A stretch of DNA of 64,000 nucleotides, from assembly GCA_041686355.1 (NCBI GenBank), contig JAWLDZ010000005.1, positions 7,213 to 71,212 of the forward strand. Reading direction: 5' to 3'. The notes beneath the pieces were generated by a model. The model did not search any database, had not been told where the DNA came from, and saw only the letters and a list, made by a program, of their open reading frames with translations. Of the stretch, positions 1 to 8,504 are shown piece after piece. The DNA comes from DSBN01 sp041686355 (GTDB lineage Bacteria > Spirochaetota > Spirochaetia > DSM-16054 > Sediminispirochaetaceae). Position 1 is the stretch's first letter. Each line of letters begins with the position of its first letter. Both the position numbers and the translations under genes were made by a program.

Positions 1-62
1 AACGTGTACCATCATATGCGATTGTCACTTTTATTCGAGCTGCCATTGCCAATTACTCTCAG

Positions 63-911
63 TCAGCCCTTAAGTTCACTGTTTATATTCGCATGCAGAT
101 CTCGCGCCCGTTCCAACAATGTAGCAGGCTTGTCCTTGGAAGCCTTGCCCAATCCAAACAGCCGTCCTACCGTAGTTTTAGCCCTTTCTAACGACATCCG
201 GCGTGTCTCTTCATTGTCTTGTGTTCCGTAAAGGAACTCCAGCAGAGCGGAAATATACAACACTCCGTCGTAGCCGTAATTCTGATCCAAATCAGGTCCG
301 AGAAAACCGGCATCAGTGATGCCTTCCTTCCCCTCCTCTTCATACCGTAGGGCTTCTGTATAAAAAAACCATGCCTTATGATAGTAGAGCTGGGCAAGAT
401 AATCATAATGTTCACCGGGCAGCTTGCGGTGAAGATCGTTAGATAACCATGCAGCCCGCAGGGAACACAGCCCTTTTTTAATGGTAGGACTCATCTCAGA
501 GGGAAAGGCTTCCATGCTCATCATTGCATAATGGTAGGAGGCAACTCCTAAAGGTAAATCGCGGGGCTGGGTAAAATCCAAATCGGGGAATATCTTCAAC
601 AGACTGTTCCGCCGGCTTTCGCGGGACTCATCCAAGGCGGTGACTGTTGCCGGGGGAATAAGGTCAAAATCCTGGGGAAAAGCTGCATATAGACATTCCG
701 GACAGACGGTAATACTGTAGATCAGGGGATACACCTCGCCATATTTTTCGGTAGGTTCATATAAACGGCGCAACTCCTTTGTAAGAGAGCCTGCAATCAA
801 GCGCCCGCGGCCTGTGCGCATATCCTCTCTATAAAACTCACTGCTGCATACCGGACAAGTAATACTATTTTTAGAAAAAAAGGTAATAGAATCACCGGCT
901 TTTGCACTCAT
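63..911 (-). CDS. DUF2225 family protein
   Basis: Protein of 282 residues with two CxxC pairs near the N-terminus (CPVC and CPEC), probably a structural zinc site, followed by a mostly helical region resembling TPR-type repeats. This layout matches the DUF2225 family, whose function is unknown. An in-frame TTG at 926 would lengthen it slightly, but ATG at 911 is preferred because GAGGGAGATTG precedes it at normal spacing. It starts one base after the acpS stop, so it is translationally linked to the cdaA-ybbR-acpS group. The family assignment is by recognition; no reaction can be proposed. Confidence 0.8.
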   Translation of the reverse strand: MSAKAGDSITFFSKNSITCPVCSSEFYREDMRTGRGRLIAGSLTKELRRLYEPTEKYGEVYPLIYSITVCPECLYAAFPQDFDLIPPATVTALDESRESRRNSLLKIFPDLDFTQPRDLPLGVASYHYAMMSMEAFPSEMSPTIKKGLCSLRAAWLSNDLHRKLPGEHYDYLAQLYYHKAWFFYTEALRYEEEGKEGITDAGFLGPDLDQNYGYDGVLYISALLEFLYGTQDNEETRRMSLERAKTTVGRLFGLGKASKDKPATLLERARDLHANINSELKG

Positions 912-912
912 C

Positions 913-1287
913 TCAATCTCCCTCAATTACTATCAAAGCTACTGCCATATCGTGTTCATGGGTCATGGTAAGATGAATTGACTGGCCCCGATGACGATGG
1001 AAAGCCTCCAAGGCAGTACCGTACAACTGAATATCCGGCTTTCCATTGTGGGAGTTCACTACCTGAATATCCCTCAAAACAAGTCCTCGCATACCGGTTC
1101 CGAGAGCTTTGCCAAAAGCCTCTTTCGCAGCGAAACGGGCCGCTAAAGAGAGTATGGAGCCGCTTTTTCTATGCTGTACCGCTTCAATTTCATCATCATG
1201 AAAAAACCGACGCAGCAGTCTCTCGTTGTTCCACCAATGACGCATTCGCTCTACGCTCACTATATCAATACCCATTCCTAAAATCAT
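913..1287 (-). CDS. acpS: holo-[acyl-carrier-protein] synthase
   Basis: Transfers 4'-phosphopantetheine from CoA to apo-ACP, activating it for fatty-acid synthesis. The 124 residues match the family's usual length. The N-terminal GMGIDIVSVER motif carries the metal-binding Asp, and ARFAAKEAFGKALGTG carries the second metal/CoA motif (F-A-x-K-E). The start overlaps the ybbR stop in an ATGA arrangement, and the gene is followed one base later by the DUF2225 gene, so the four genes from cdaA down look co-transcribed. Confidence 0.95.
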   Translation of the reverse strand: MILGMGIDIVSVERMRHWWNNERLLRRFFHDDEIEAVQHRKSGSILSLAARFAAKEAFGKALGTGMRGLVLRDIQVVNSHNGKPDIQLYGTALEAFHRHRGQSIHLTMTHEHDMAVALIVIEGD

Positions 1288-2252
1288 TCCGGCTCCTCTA
1301 ATTCGGAAACTTCTATCTCTACACTGGTGGGACTGTATTTCATCACGAGTACTCCCCGCGGTACATCCGGTGTCACCGAAAGCGTGTACATACCCGGCTC
1401 TTCAATATCCGAGCAGTCAAAGGTGAGCATAAAATCTTCATTATTCACCTGCTCCAGCTGTAACTGACTCCCTTGTATCGTCATCCAGGCATCCTCTGGA
1501 ACCCCGGATACCGCTAAATCACTTGCCAGATCCAGGGCTATTAGATCGATATCCTCAACCGTCTTGAGAATAGTCTTCTCCTGTACGATACCAAAAAACT
1601 CTACCGTATCGCCCCCGGGAAATGCTGTGAACTGATCCTGCTTCTTTAACCGTAAGCGCACGGTAAAATCTTCTGTCCGTCCCGACAAATCGATGGGTTC
1701 TGTCTCAATAGATTCAAGATCCTCTACAGTACTCTCCACCCCCTCTATCTCAACTGATGAGGGTGTGAGAAAATATTGGGTAAGTTCATACCCCTTAGCC
1801 GGGTATCCGACCAAACGCGGTTTTACATCTACGCTTTTAGATAGCTTTTTTTCAATTTTTAAGCTGATTTTTCTAGGCTCCACATGCAGTTCAAGGGGGT
1901 CTATGTGGGCCAGACGGCCTTCCTTCACTACCCGGATCGGCACGGTGTACCGTCCCTCCTGGCCGTATTCGGTAAAATCGGCATATACTTTTACATCATC
2001 TTCCAAAACGAGGTTTATGTCTTCACTCTGCCCCCGCATGGTTACTCTCACTGTTCGCGGATAATTCTCTGCCGGTATATACTGTTCGCTCGTGCGAATT
2101 TCCAAGGGAACACTGAGGAAGCGCTCTTCAAGTGTGGCCATTTGATTAAACAGAAACAGCAGCACCGCCGCTGTGATTGAGAGAATTTTTATTGGCCAGT
2201 TATTGGTAATATGCTCAAAAATTTTATTAAGATGCAACTGAAATATCCTCAC
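1284..2252 (-). CDS. YbbR-domain membrane-anchored protein (CdaR-like)
   Basis: One N-terminal membrane segment (IKILSITAAVLLFLF) followed by an extracytoplasmic region with repeated YbbR-type beta domains. In Firmicutes the YbbR protein CdaR binds and modulates the diadenylate cyclase CdaA, and here it lies directly downstream of cdaA and overlaps it. The open frame continues to 2342, but that extension lies inside cdaA. GTG at 2252 follows GGAAGA; TTG at 2237 after GAGGAT is an alternative. The start is therefore uncertain, while the family and partner inferred from context are firm. Confidence 0.85.
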   Translation of the reverse strand: MRIFQLHLNKIFEHITNNWPIKILSITAAVLLFLFNQMATLEERFLSVPLEIRTSEQYIPAENYPRTVRVTMRGQSEDINLVLEDDVKVYADFTEYGQEGRYTVPIRVVKEGRLAHIDPLELHVEPRKISLKIEKKLSKSVDVKPRLVGYPAKGYELTQYFLTPSSVEIEGVESTVEDLESIETEPIDLSGRTEDFTVRLRLKKQDQFTAFPGGDTVEFFGIVQEKTILKTVEDIDLIALDLASDLAVSGVPEDAWMTIQGSQLQLEQVNNEDFMLTFDCSDIEEPGMYTLSVTPDVPRGVLVMKYSPTSVEIEVSELEEPE

Positions 2253-3033
2253 TCTCTTCCGCTGATTCCCCGGATACTCCCAGCAGGTTCCGCAGTGTCC
2301 GACGCACCTCTTTTGAGGACAAATCATAATAAAGGTTGGCATCGTATGCTAAAGACAGGGCCCCGGTCTCCTCGGATAACACTAAAATTACCGAATCGGT
2401 TTCTTCAGCCATTCCCAGTGCCGCCCGGTGTCGTGTACCGAAACTTCGACGTATATCTACCTGCTCACTCAGAGGTAAAAAACAGGCAGCCGCAACCAGC
2501 TTTCCCGATTGTACTACCACTGCCCCGTCATGCAGAGGGGTGTCAAATCCAAAAATTGTAATTAACAGGCTCGATGAAAGCTCAGCATTCAGACGGGTAC
2601 CGTTGTCGATTAAATTTTTTAGGCCTACCTGCCGGGGGAATACAATCAAAGCACCCCGTTTGCGGCCTGCCAACACTTCCAAGGCGTTGATAACGGTTTC
2701 AATGTGCTCCACGTTAGCCCGGGAGGCAAAGCGAAACAGTTCACCCCGTCCGATACGCGTAAACATTGCGCGCAGTTCCGGCTGAAATACAATCGCTATA
2801 ACGATCACCAGAACGGTCGCTAAACTGTTTATAATCCACAAGAGGGTCTGCAGGTGAAAGAAAAAGGCCACCGCATAAATCAATAAAAGAAACATGGCCC
2901 CTTTTATCAGCTGAATAGCGCGAGTCTGGGCAATAAGCTTGTAGATTTGATAGAACAGAAAGGCCAGAATAGAGATATCTAAGAACGGCCTGAGTACATT
3001 CGTTACTACCCATACATCACTGAATAAATCCAT
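2227..3033 (-). CDS. cdaA: diadenylate cyclase CdaA
   Basis: Makes cyclic di-AMP from two ATP. About three N-terminal membrane segments (residues 1-80) precede a DisA_N catalytic domain with the two hallmark motifs, DGAVVV and GTRHRAALG (the RHR motif). The 268 residues match CdaA/DacA-type cyclases. It heads a cdaA-ybbR-acpS-DUF2225 operon; glmM, the usual third gene in Firmicutes, is absent here. C-di-AMP usually controls potassium/osmolyte balance and wall homeostasis; the role in this organism is inferred. Confidence 0.95.
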   Translation of the reverse strand: MDLFSDVWVVTNVLRPFLDISILAFLFYQIYKLIAQTRAIQLIKGAMFLLLIYAVAFFFHLQTLLWIINSLATVLVIVIAIVFQPELRAMFTRIGRGELFRFASRANVEHIETVINALEVLAGRKRGALIVFPRQVGLKNLIDNGTRLNAELSSSLLITIFGFDTPLHDGAVVVQSGKLVAAACFLPLSEQVDIRRSFGTRHRAALGMAEETDSVILVLSEETGALSLAYDANLYYDLSSKEVRRTLRNLLGVSGESAEESEDISVAS

Positions 3034-3058
3034 ACCTCTGCGTGACTCCTAACGTAGG

Positions 3059-5020
3059 TTATAGTGTCGGATTCGGCGTCTCTCCCACTTTTTCTAATTC
3101 CAGCATCCACTGGTTTAATTCCGACACCCTTCCGTTTACCATATAGTACTTGTTCATATTATTCCACAGGGTATAGCCGCCGCCCTCAGCCTGAAGTATA
3201 CCCTCTAACTGACGGTTGAGATAGCTGTGGTATTCCGCTTCTTCCATCGACAATTCATGCCCCATCAGAAAGGCCTGTACGTACGGACGGATTCTGGTAC
3301 CTGGTCCGACAATAAGCTGTGCCCGCTGGGTGCCCTTCTTGTACAGCTCAAAGGCACGTTCGATATAATCGTTTTGCGAAAGGAACTGATGAGGAAAATG
3401 GGAGGGATAGTACATTGGGCAAATCACATCGACATGTTCAGCCAGCACAGAGATGTCCTGTCCGATCCAATTTCCCATCCGATACCAAGAATTAAACCCG
3501 TACAGATCAGCAGAAATTGGTACAGAGAGTTTAGCTGCTGCCTTTTTCACAAACGACTCGACAGCCTCGGTCTTCTGCATGCCCGGTTCACGGTGCCGGT
3601 ACCGGGCTGTAGAGAGGTCACCATCGGAGGGAAATCGAATATAATCAAATTGTATCTCATCTATTCCCATGGCTTCGAGTTCTTCCGCAATTTCTATGTT
3701 GTAATCCCACACAGCCTCACTAAAGGGGTCGGTCCAAAACTCCCGCTGCACAAGGCGGTTTTTCTGTTCACCCTCCTGTTCGTATGTTTCAGAAACCTTG
3801 TGCCCCCAGGGCGCGTCCTCTTCTACATTCCACATAGCCTGGGCATAGTTATCAGCTTGGTACAGGCGTTTATCCTTAAACACCACCATCCGACCGATAA
3901 CATACAAGCCCTCCTCATGGGCCTTCTTCAGCAGTTCTTCAATATCAAATACCGTATGAATCGCACCGATTTCTGCAGGACGCTTCAGTTCAGAGCCGTA
4001 GGTCAAACGACCCCAGTCATCTTTTACATCCACCACGATACCGTTGAATCCATGCTCTTTCATAAAAGCAATGTGATCTTCCATCCGTGTTCCAATCACA
4101 TTATAGGCATTCAGATATATTGCACGGATTTCCTCCTGTGCAGTATCGGCCTCGCCATCTTTTGGGTTTCTGCTAGCACGATTTTGTACACGCAGCAGGG
4201 GCGGCCGAAAACTCCACTGTCGGCTCTGTAAGTTATACACCCCTCGGCTGTCTTCAAAATGCACCTCTAAGGCCGGATCGTCGGTAATTCCTCCACTGTA
4301 GCTATTAATAGACACCAATCCCTTAACCTGCTCCGGGAGTTCAATCACGGAGATATCCCTGGTCTCGGTGTGATACTGGAAAATGCGTTGATCAAAGGCT
4401 GAGGCAATAAAAAGCTGGTTTGGCAGACCGGGAACCATCGTTAAATCGCTAATTTCCTCATAAAAGCCGGCACCCAGATAGAGCTTATCCAAATGCTCGG
4501 ACTCTTTTCTCCAGGTGCGGCCATCATCCTCACTGACAAACAGTCCATTAAAAGAAGTACCGAGATAAATCCGCCGGGGTTGATCGGGATCAAAACTCAC
4601 CGCGGTAAGGTAGTCCTTGGACTTTACCGGATGGCTAAGCCCCACTTCCGTCCAAGTACGACCGGCGTCTCTACTGGTGTACAGGGCGGAACTGGTAGTC
4701 GCTGCCAAACGGTGAGTATTCCGTCTATCCAGACTAAAGGAAGTAAAACGACGGTAATGCTTTTGATCAAAGGGCCACACTTGTTCACGGGGCAACCCCT
4801 GATTGATAGGCTGCCATGCACGCCCCCGGTTTTCCGAATACAGGGCTCCCTGATTACTTGACAGGGCATACATCCCCCCGTTATCAGCCCGGGCAATGTG
4901 GGTGAGTCTGAACTCTTGACCGGAGGAGGTCTCCGAACCAAAGATAAAAGGGGGAATAGATATCTGGAATAAAAAAAGGAGCACCAACATGGAACTGCTG
5001 TAAAACAATGATTTATTCAA
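3059..5020 (-). CDS. secreted BNR-repeat / DUF4015 glycosidase-like protein
   Basis: 653 residues with an N-terminal signal sequence (SSMLVLLFLFQISIPPFIFG). Residues about 40-270 contain repeated Asp-box elements (SRDAGRTWTEVG, SEDDGRTWRKES) typical of sortilin/VPS10-like beta propellers. The C-terminal half is a TIM-barrel-like DUF4015 putative glycosyl hydrolase, with IVVDVKDDWG and IDEIQFDYIRFPSDG carrying the conserved acidic residues. Some DUF4015 proteins act on amino-sugar polymers, but the substrate here is unknown. It lies upstream of cdaA in the same orientation, 25 bp apart. The propeller-plus-barrel fusion is notable. Confidence 0.8.
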   Translation of the reverse strand: MNKSLFYSSSMLVLLFLFQISIPPFIFGSETSSGQEFRLTHIARADNGGMYALSSNQGALYSENRGRAWQPINQGLPREQVWPFDQKHYRRFTSFSLDRRNTHRLAATTSSALYTSRDAGRTWTEVGLSHPVKSKDYLTAVSFDPDQPRRIYLGTSFNGLFVSEDDGRTWRKESEHLDKLYLGAGFYEEISDLTMVPGLPNQLFIASAFDQRIFQYHTETRDISVIELPEQVKGLVSINSYSGGITDDPALEVHFEDSRGVYNLQSRQWSFRPPLLRVQNRASRNPKDGEADTAQEEIRAIYLNAYNVIGTRMEDHIAFMKEHGFNGIVVDVKDDWGRLTYGSELKRPAEIGAIHTVFDIEELLKKAHEEGLYVIGRMVVFKDKRLYQADNYAQAMWNVEEDAPWGHKVSETYEQEGEQKNRLVQREFWTDPFSEAVWDYNIEIAEELEAMGIDEIQFDYIRFPSDGDLSTARYRHREPGMQKTEAVESFVKKAAAKLSVPISADLYGFNSWYRMGNWIGQDISVLAEHVDVICPMYYPSHFPHQFLSQNDYIERAFELYKKGTQRAQLIVGPGTRIRPYVQAFLMGHELSMEEAEYHSYLNRQLEGILQAEGGGYTLWNNMNKYYMVNGRVSELNQWMLELEKVGETPNPTL

Positions 5021-5056
5021 TTAAACTACCTCTCATTAGTACTCCTCTTAGGCCGG

Positions 5057-6514
5057 TTACAGCACGGGAGCAATCATTCTAAAAATCGAATTTCTCAGAC
5101 GACGGAAAACTGAAAACTCCCGAAAGTCTTCAAAGGTGATCTGCTTACATTCTGCAACATCATCGTTGAATTGTTCAATAAGATCGGCGGTAATTTTTGC
5201 ATCATAAAAAAAAGCATTTACCTCGTAATCCAAATGAAAACTTCGGGTATCCATGTTACAGCTGCCGACAGTGGAGATCGTTTTATCAACGATCAAAACC
5301 TTGGCATGCATAAAGCCCCCTTCGTATAGATAAATGTGTACTCCCGACTTTAACAGATCCTCAAAATACGTATGGGCAACCCAAAAGGGAACCCGTTTAT
5401 CCGGCAAGCCGGTTATCATCAAATTTACCTCTACCCCGCTGAGAGCAGCCGATTCGAGGGCATTCATCAGCGACTGATCCGGAATAAAATAGGGACTCTG
5501 TATACATATTCGGGAATTTGCATTGCTTATAAGAAGCTCAAACATCTTCTTGATAGAATTCCAATCGGAATCGGGGCCGCTAACCACTATTTGAGTCGGT
5601 AAATAGTCACCCCGAGCAGCCGGAAGTGGGAAAAATCGGGCATCCTGAACCACATCGCCGCCACTGTTATACCAGTCGGATAGAAAAACACCCTGCAGCA
5701 GCTGCACACTCTCTCCAACCATACGAACATGGGTATCGCGCCAGCGGTGGAACTGCGGCCCCCCGTCAATATACTCAAGTCCTACATTCATACCTCCGGT
5801 GTATCCGATTTGTCCGTCGATCACCACAATTTTGCGGTGGTTACGATAGTTCAACAAGCGGCTGGAGAGAATATTCATAGGGTCTAAAAAATAGTGAGCA
5901 TCGATTTTGGAGTTCTTCAATTCGTGTTTAAACTTCCAGCTCTGCTTATTAAAGCAGCCTACTCCGTCAAAGAGCAGCCTTACCTTAACCCCCTCCCGGG
6001 CCTTGCGCTCCAGAATAGTCTTGATACGGTTGCCAAGTTCATCCGAACGAAAAATAAAAAACTCCATATTAATAGTATCTTGGGCATTTTCAAGGTCTAC
6101 CATTAAAGCGTCAAAAAACCTGCCCCCCTCATAATACAGTTCAACCCTATTATTAAGTGTGACAATACTGTTGCCGGCCTGCAGGGCTAAACTGATTGCT
6201 TTGACCATATCGTTGTCAAGATCGCTGTTCGAGTGGACATTCTGTAAAAAGGTTTTCTGCTGATCCAGTACAGGACCGAGGTAGGTCTTAAAGGTGCGTT
6301 CCGGGAGCTGCTTCATTATCTTTCTTTTTTTCCAGTTTACCCCGCTTAAAAGGAACAGCCCCGCCCCAAAATACGGAAGAAAGTAAATGGCCAGTAGCCA
6401 GGCCACTGCAACCTCGGGAGGCTTGTTATCCAGCACAATCTGAATAGTAAGTACTATCACGAAAGTAAAGTAGATAAAGAGTAAAATTGAGCCAATGTTA
6501 ATAAAGGTTATCAT
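5057..6514 (-). CDS. cls: cardiolipin synthase (phospholipase D family)
   Basis: Condenses phosphatidylglycerol molecules (or a related pair) into cardiolipin in the membrane. 485 residues, the usual length of bacterial Cls. Two N-terminal membrane helices are followed by two HKD phosphatidyltransferase motifs, NHRKIVVIDG around residue 225 and HAKVLIVD around residue 405, each followed by the usual GG/GS-N block. It is transcribed toward the glycosidase-like gene, 36 bp away. Confident family call. Confidence 0.93.
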   Translation of the reverse strand: MITFINIGSILLFIYFTFVIVLTIQIVLDNKPPEVAVAWLLAIYFLPYFGAGLFLLSGVNWKKRKIMKQLPERTFKTYLGPVLDQQKTFLQNVHSNSDLDNDMVKAISLALQAGNSIVTLNNRVELYYEGGRFFDALMVDLENAQDTINMEFFIFRSDELGNRIKTILERKAREGVKVRLLFDGVGCFNKQSWKFKHELKNSKIDAHYFLDPMNILSSRLLNYRNHRKIVVIDGQIGYTGGMNVGLEYIDGGPQFHRWRDTHVRMVGESVQLLQGVFLSDWYNSGGDVVQDARFFPLPAARGDYLPTQIVVSGPDSDWNSIKKMFELLISNANSRICIQSPYFIPDQSLMNALESAALSGVEVNLMITGLPDKRVPFWVAHTYFEDLLKSGVHIYLYEGGFMHAKVLIVDKTISTVGSCNMDTRSFHLDYEVNAFFYDAKITADLIEQFNDDVAECKQITFEDFREFSVFRRLRNSIFRMIAPVL

Positions 6515-6610
6515 CCAAACCCGCCAAAGCTATAATATAACGCTCAGAGTGTATGAGATATTGTACAGCAGTGTTGATTTTTTTCCAAGCTTAAACCAGT
6601 ATTGACGGTA

Positions 6611-7816
6611 ATGAATACATTTTATCAACTTGAAATTACTGATCTGGCCTTCGGCGGCGAAGGAGTGGGACGAATCGAGAATATGGTGTGTTTTGTCCCC
6701 TTCACCGCTCCGGCGGATATAGTGCAGGTGGAGATTACCCAGCACAAAAAGAAGTTTCTGCGTGGAAAAGTGGTCTCCTTCGACACCCGCTCTCCCAAGA
6801 GGGTCGAGGCACCCTGCCCCTACTTTGGCGAGTGCGGCGGGTGTCAGTGGCAGCATATCGACTACTCACAACAGCTGGAGTCCAAGCGGTCGCATCTGCA
6901 GCAGGTGCTGCACAAGTCTGCCAGAATCGAATACCCTGTTCCCCCAGTTATCCCCTCGCCAAAGATATATAACTATCGCCGTACCGCCCAGCTTAAGGTA
7001 AACCCCGCCGGTGAGCTGGGATTTTTCAAGGAACACAGCAACACCGTGGTTCCAATTGACCAGTGCCTGGTAATGGAGCCGGCCTTGAATGCGGTAATTC
7101 CGCGGATAAAAGAGAAGCTTGCTGGATTACAGGAAAAAGAGTCACCTCAGCTTCCGCTGGAGGTTGAGATAGTATCAGAGGATGGCCAATCGGCGGTCTT
7201 CCATCTCATATATAAGGGCCGACATTCCACACAAAGCTTTCTGCAGGCCAATCGAGAGGTAAATTCGCATCTGCAGGAGTTTGTCCTTCGCCACGTTCGT
7301 CAGCAAATTCAAGCCGGCCAAACCATTCTGGACCTGTTTTGCGGGGATGGGAACCTTTCCCTTCCCTTGGCAGACCTGGGTGTAAAAGTGGTTGGCTATG
7401 ATATTTCACGGCCAGCTATAAAGAAAGCCCGCCGGGCTGCAGAAAAAATAAGCGCAACAGGACCAACAGACCAGAACAGGGCTGGGGCTGCAAGCAGCTA
7501 TTCCTTCCATAAGGCCCCTTTCCAGGAGATCATCAAAACTATTACCGAACTGGCCCCACAGACCCAAGTGGCGATACTCGATCCCCCGCGACAGGGGCTG
7601 GATGGGAAGGCAGAATCGATGGCTGCCTTGGGGATTCCTCTGGTGCTTTACGTATCCTGCAATCCAGGAATTCTTGCCCGTGACCTGGTCTCTTTTATCC
7701 GCGCCGGCTATGAGATTGCAGAACTAGAGCCAATGGATATGTTTCCGCATACGTATCACCTGGAGACGGCAGTAGCCCTGACTCTTGGGGGCTCACATAA
7801 AAAGAAAAAACAATAG
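6611..7816 (+). CDS. TrmA/RlmD-family RNA m5U methyltransferase
   Basis: SAM-dependent uridine C5 methyltransferase acting on 23S rRNA (RlmD/RlmCD type) or tRNA. It has an N-terminal TRAM-like domain (residues 1-60), a Fe-S Cys cluster CPYFGECGGCQWQH, SAM motif LDLFCGDGNLSL, and catalytic motifs ILDPPRQG and SCNP (nucleophile Cys). 401 residues. A TTG lies 9 bp upstream, but ATG at 6611 gives the usual family N-terminus; no clear Shine-Dalgarno is seen. It is divergent from cls and followed after 10 bp by the cyclo-ligase gene. The exact target uridine cannot be read from sequence. Confidence 0.88.
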   Translation: MNTFYQLEITDLAFGGEGVGRIENMVCFVPFTAPADIVQVEITQHKKKFLRGKVVSFDTRSPKRVEAPCPYFGECGGCQWQHIDYSQQLESKRSHLQQVLHKSARIEYPVPPVIPSPKIYNYRRTAQLKVNPAGELGFFKEHSNTVVPIDQCLVMEPALNAVIPRIKEKLAGLQEKESPQLPLEVEIVSEDGQSAVFHLIYKGRHSTQSFLQANREVNSHLQEFVLRHVRQQIQAGQTILDLFCGDGNLSLPLADLGVKVVGYDISRPAIKKARRAAEKISATGPTDQNRAGAASSYSFHKAPFQEIIKTITELAPQTQVAILDPPRQGLDGKAESMAALGIPLVLYVSCNPGILARDLVSFIRAGYEIAELEPMDMFPHTYHLETAVALTLGGSHKKKKQ

Positions 7817-7826
7817 AGGTCGAATA

Positions 7827-8492
7827 ATGCCGGGCAAAGAAAATACAAACAAAAAGAGAGAAAAAGCAAGACTGCGTTCACAAGTGCGCAGCAGTATAAA
7901 AGAGTTTTCGGAACAACTGCAGAAACAGGAAGCCGCTGCCATGACAAAGAAATTTATCGGCTTGCCGGAGTGGGAATCGAGCCGAGAAGTACTGCTGTTT
8001 CTGTCTATGAAGGGTGAAATCAATACTCAAGGGCTAATCAAAACAGCAGCCCAGCAGGGCAAACGTATATGGGCCCCGCGGCTTCACGATAATGAGATGG
8101 AGTTTCATCTGATATGGGAAGCTCAGCTGGATGGCACGACGGCCGGTGCCGAGATATCTGAATCGGCACTTGACCTGGAGTACAACCCCTACGGACTGTG
8201 GGAGCCCCGCAGCACGGCCCCGGTGTTTATCCCTCAGCAGGGGATACCCTGTATTATTGCCACTCCCGGACTGGCCTTTGACCGGCGGGGGAACCGCCTA
8301 GGCCGCGGGAAGGCATACTACGACAAGTGGCTTAGCCGGCATCTCCCATGGATCGAGACAGAACAGATGACCCCTGTGGGAATCGGCTTTTCGATCCAGT
8401 TGCTGGATACAGTGCCCAGGAGTGAACATGATCAAGCCCTCCCCCAGCTGATTATGGGGGGAGAGCATATTTGCTGCACATCTTCCGAGTAA
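7827..8492 (+). CDS. 5-formyltetrahydrofolate cyclo-ligase
   Basis: Converts 5-formyl-THF to 5,10-methenyl-THF using ATP in the folate one-carbon cycle. The C-terminal signature GLAFDRRGNRLGRGKAYYD (substrate/nucleotide loop) is clear, and 221 residues fits the family. The open frame runs further upstream, but ATG at 7827 has GAGGT at good spacing and starts 10 bp after the RNA methyltransferase stop, so the two form a small operon. It converges on nfnB. Confidence 0.93.
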   Translation: MPGKENTNKKREKARLRSQVRSSIKEFSEQLQKQEAAAMTKKFIGLPEWESSREVLLFLSMKGEINTQGLIKTAAQQGKRIWAPRLHDNEMEFHLIWEAQLDGTTAGAEISESALDLEYNPYGLWEPRSTAPVFIPQQGIPCIIATPGLAFDRRGNRLGRGKAYYDKWLSRHLPWIETEQMTPVGIGFSIQLLDTVPRSEHDQALPQLIMGGEHICCTSSE

Positions 8493-8504
8493 GCGTCCTG
8501 CTTG

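Noticed and set aside
2253..2342. N-terminal extension of the YbbR protein
   Set aside because: Lies inside cdaA and encodes a Cys-rich stretch untypical of the family; GTG 2252 or TTG 2237 are better starts.
3227..4231. 334-codon plus-strand open frame
   Set aside because: Antisense to the BNR/DUF4015 gene, which has a signal peptide, motifs and family similarity; the translation of this frame looks random.
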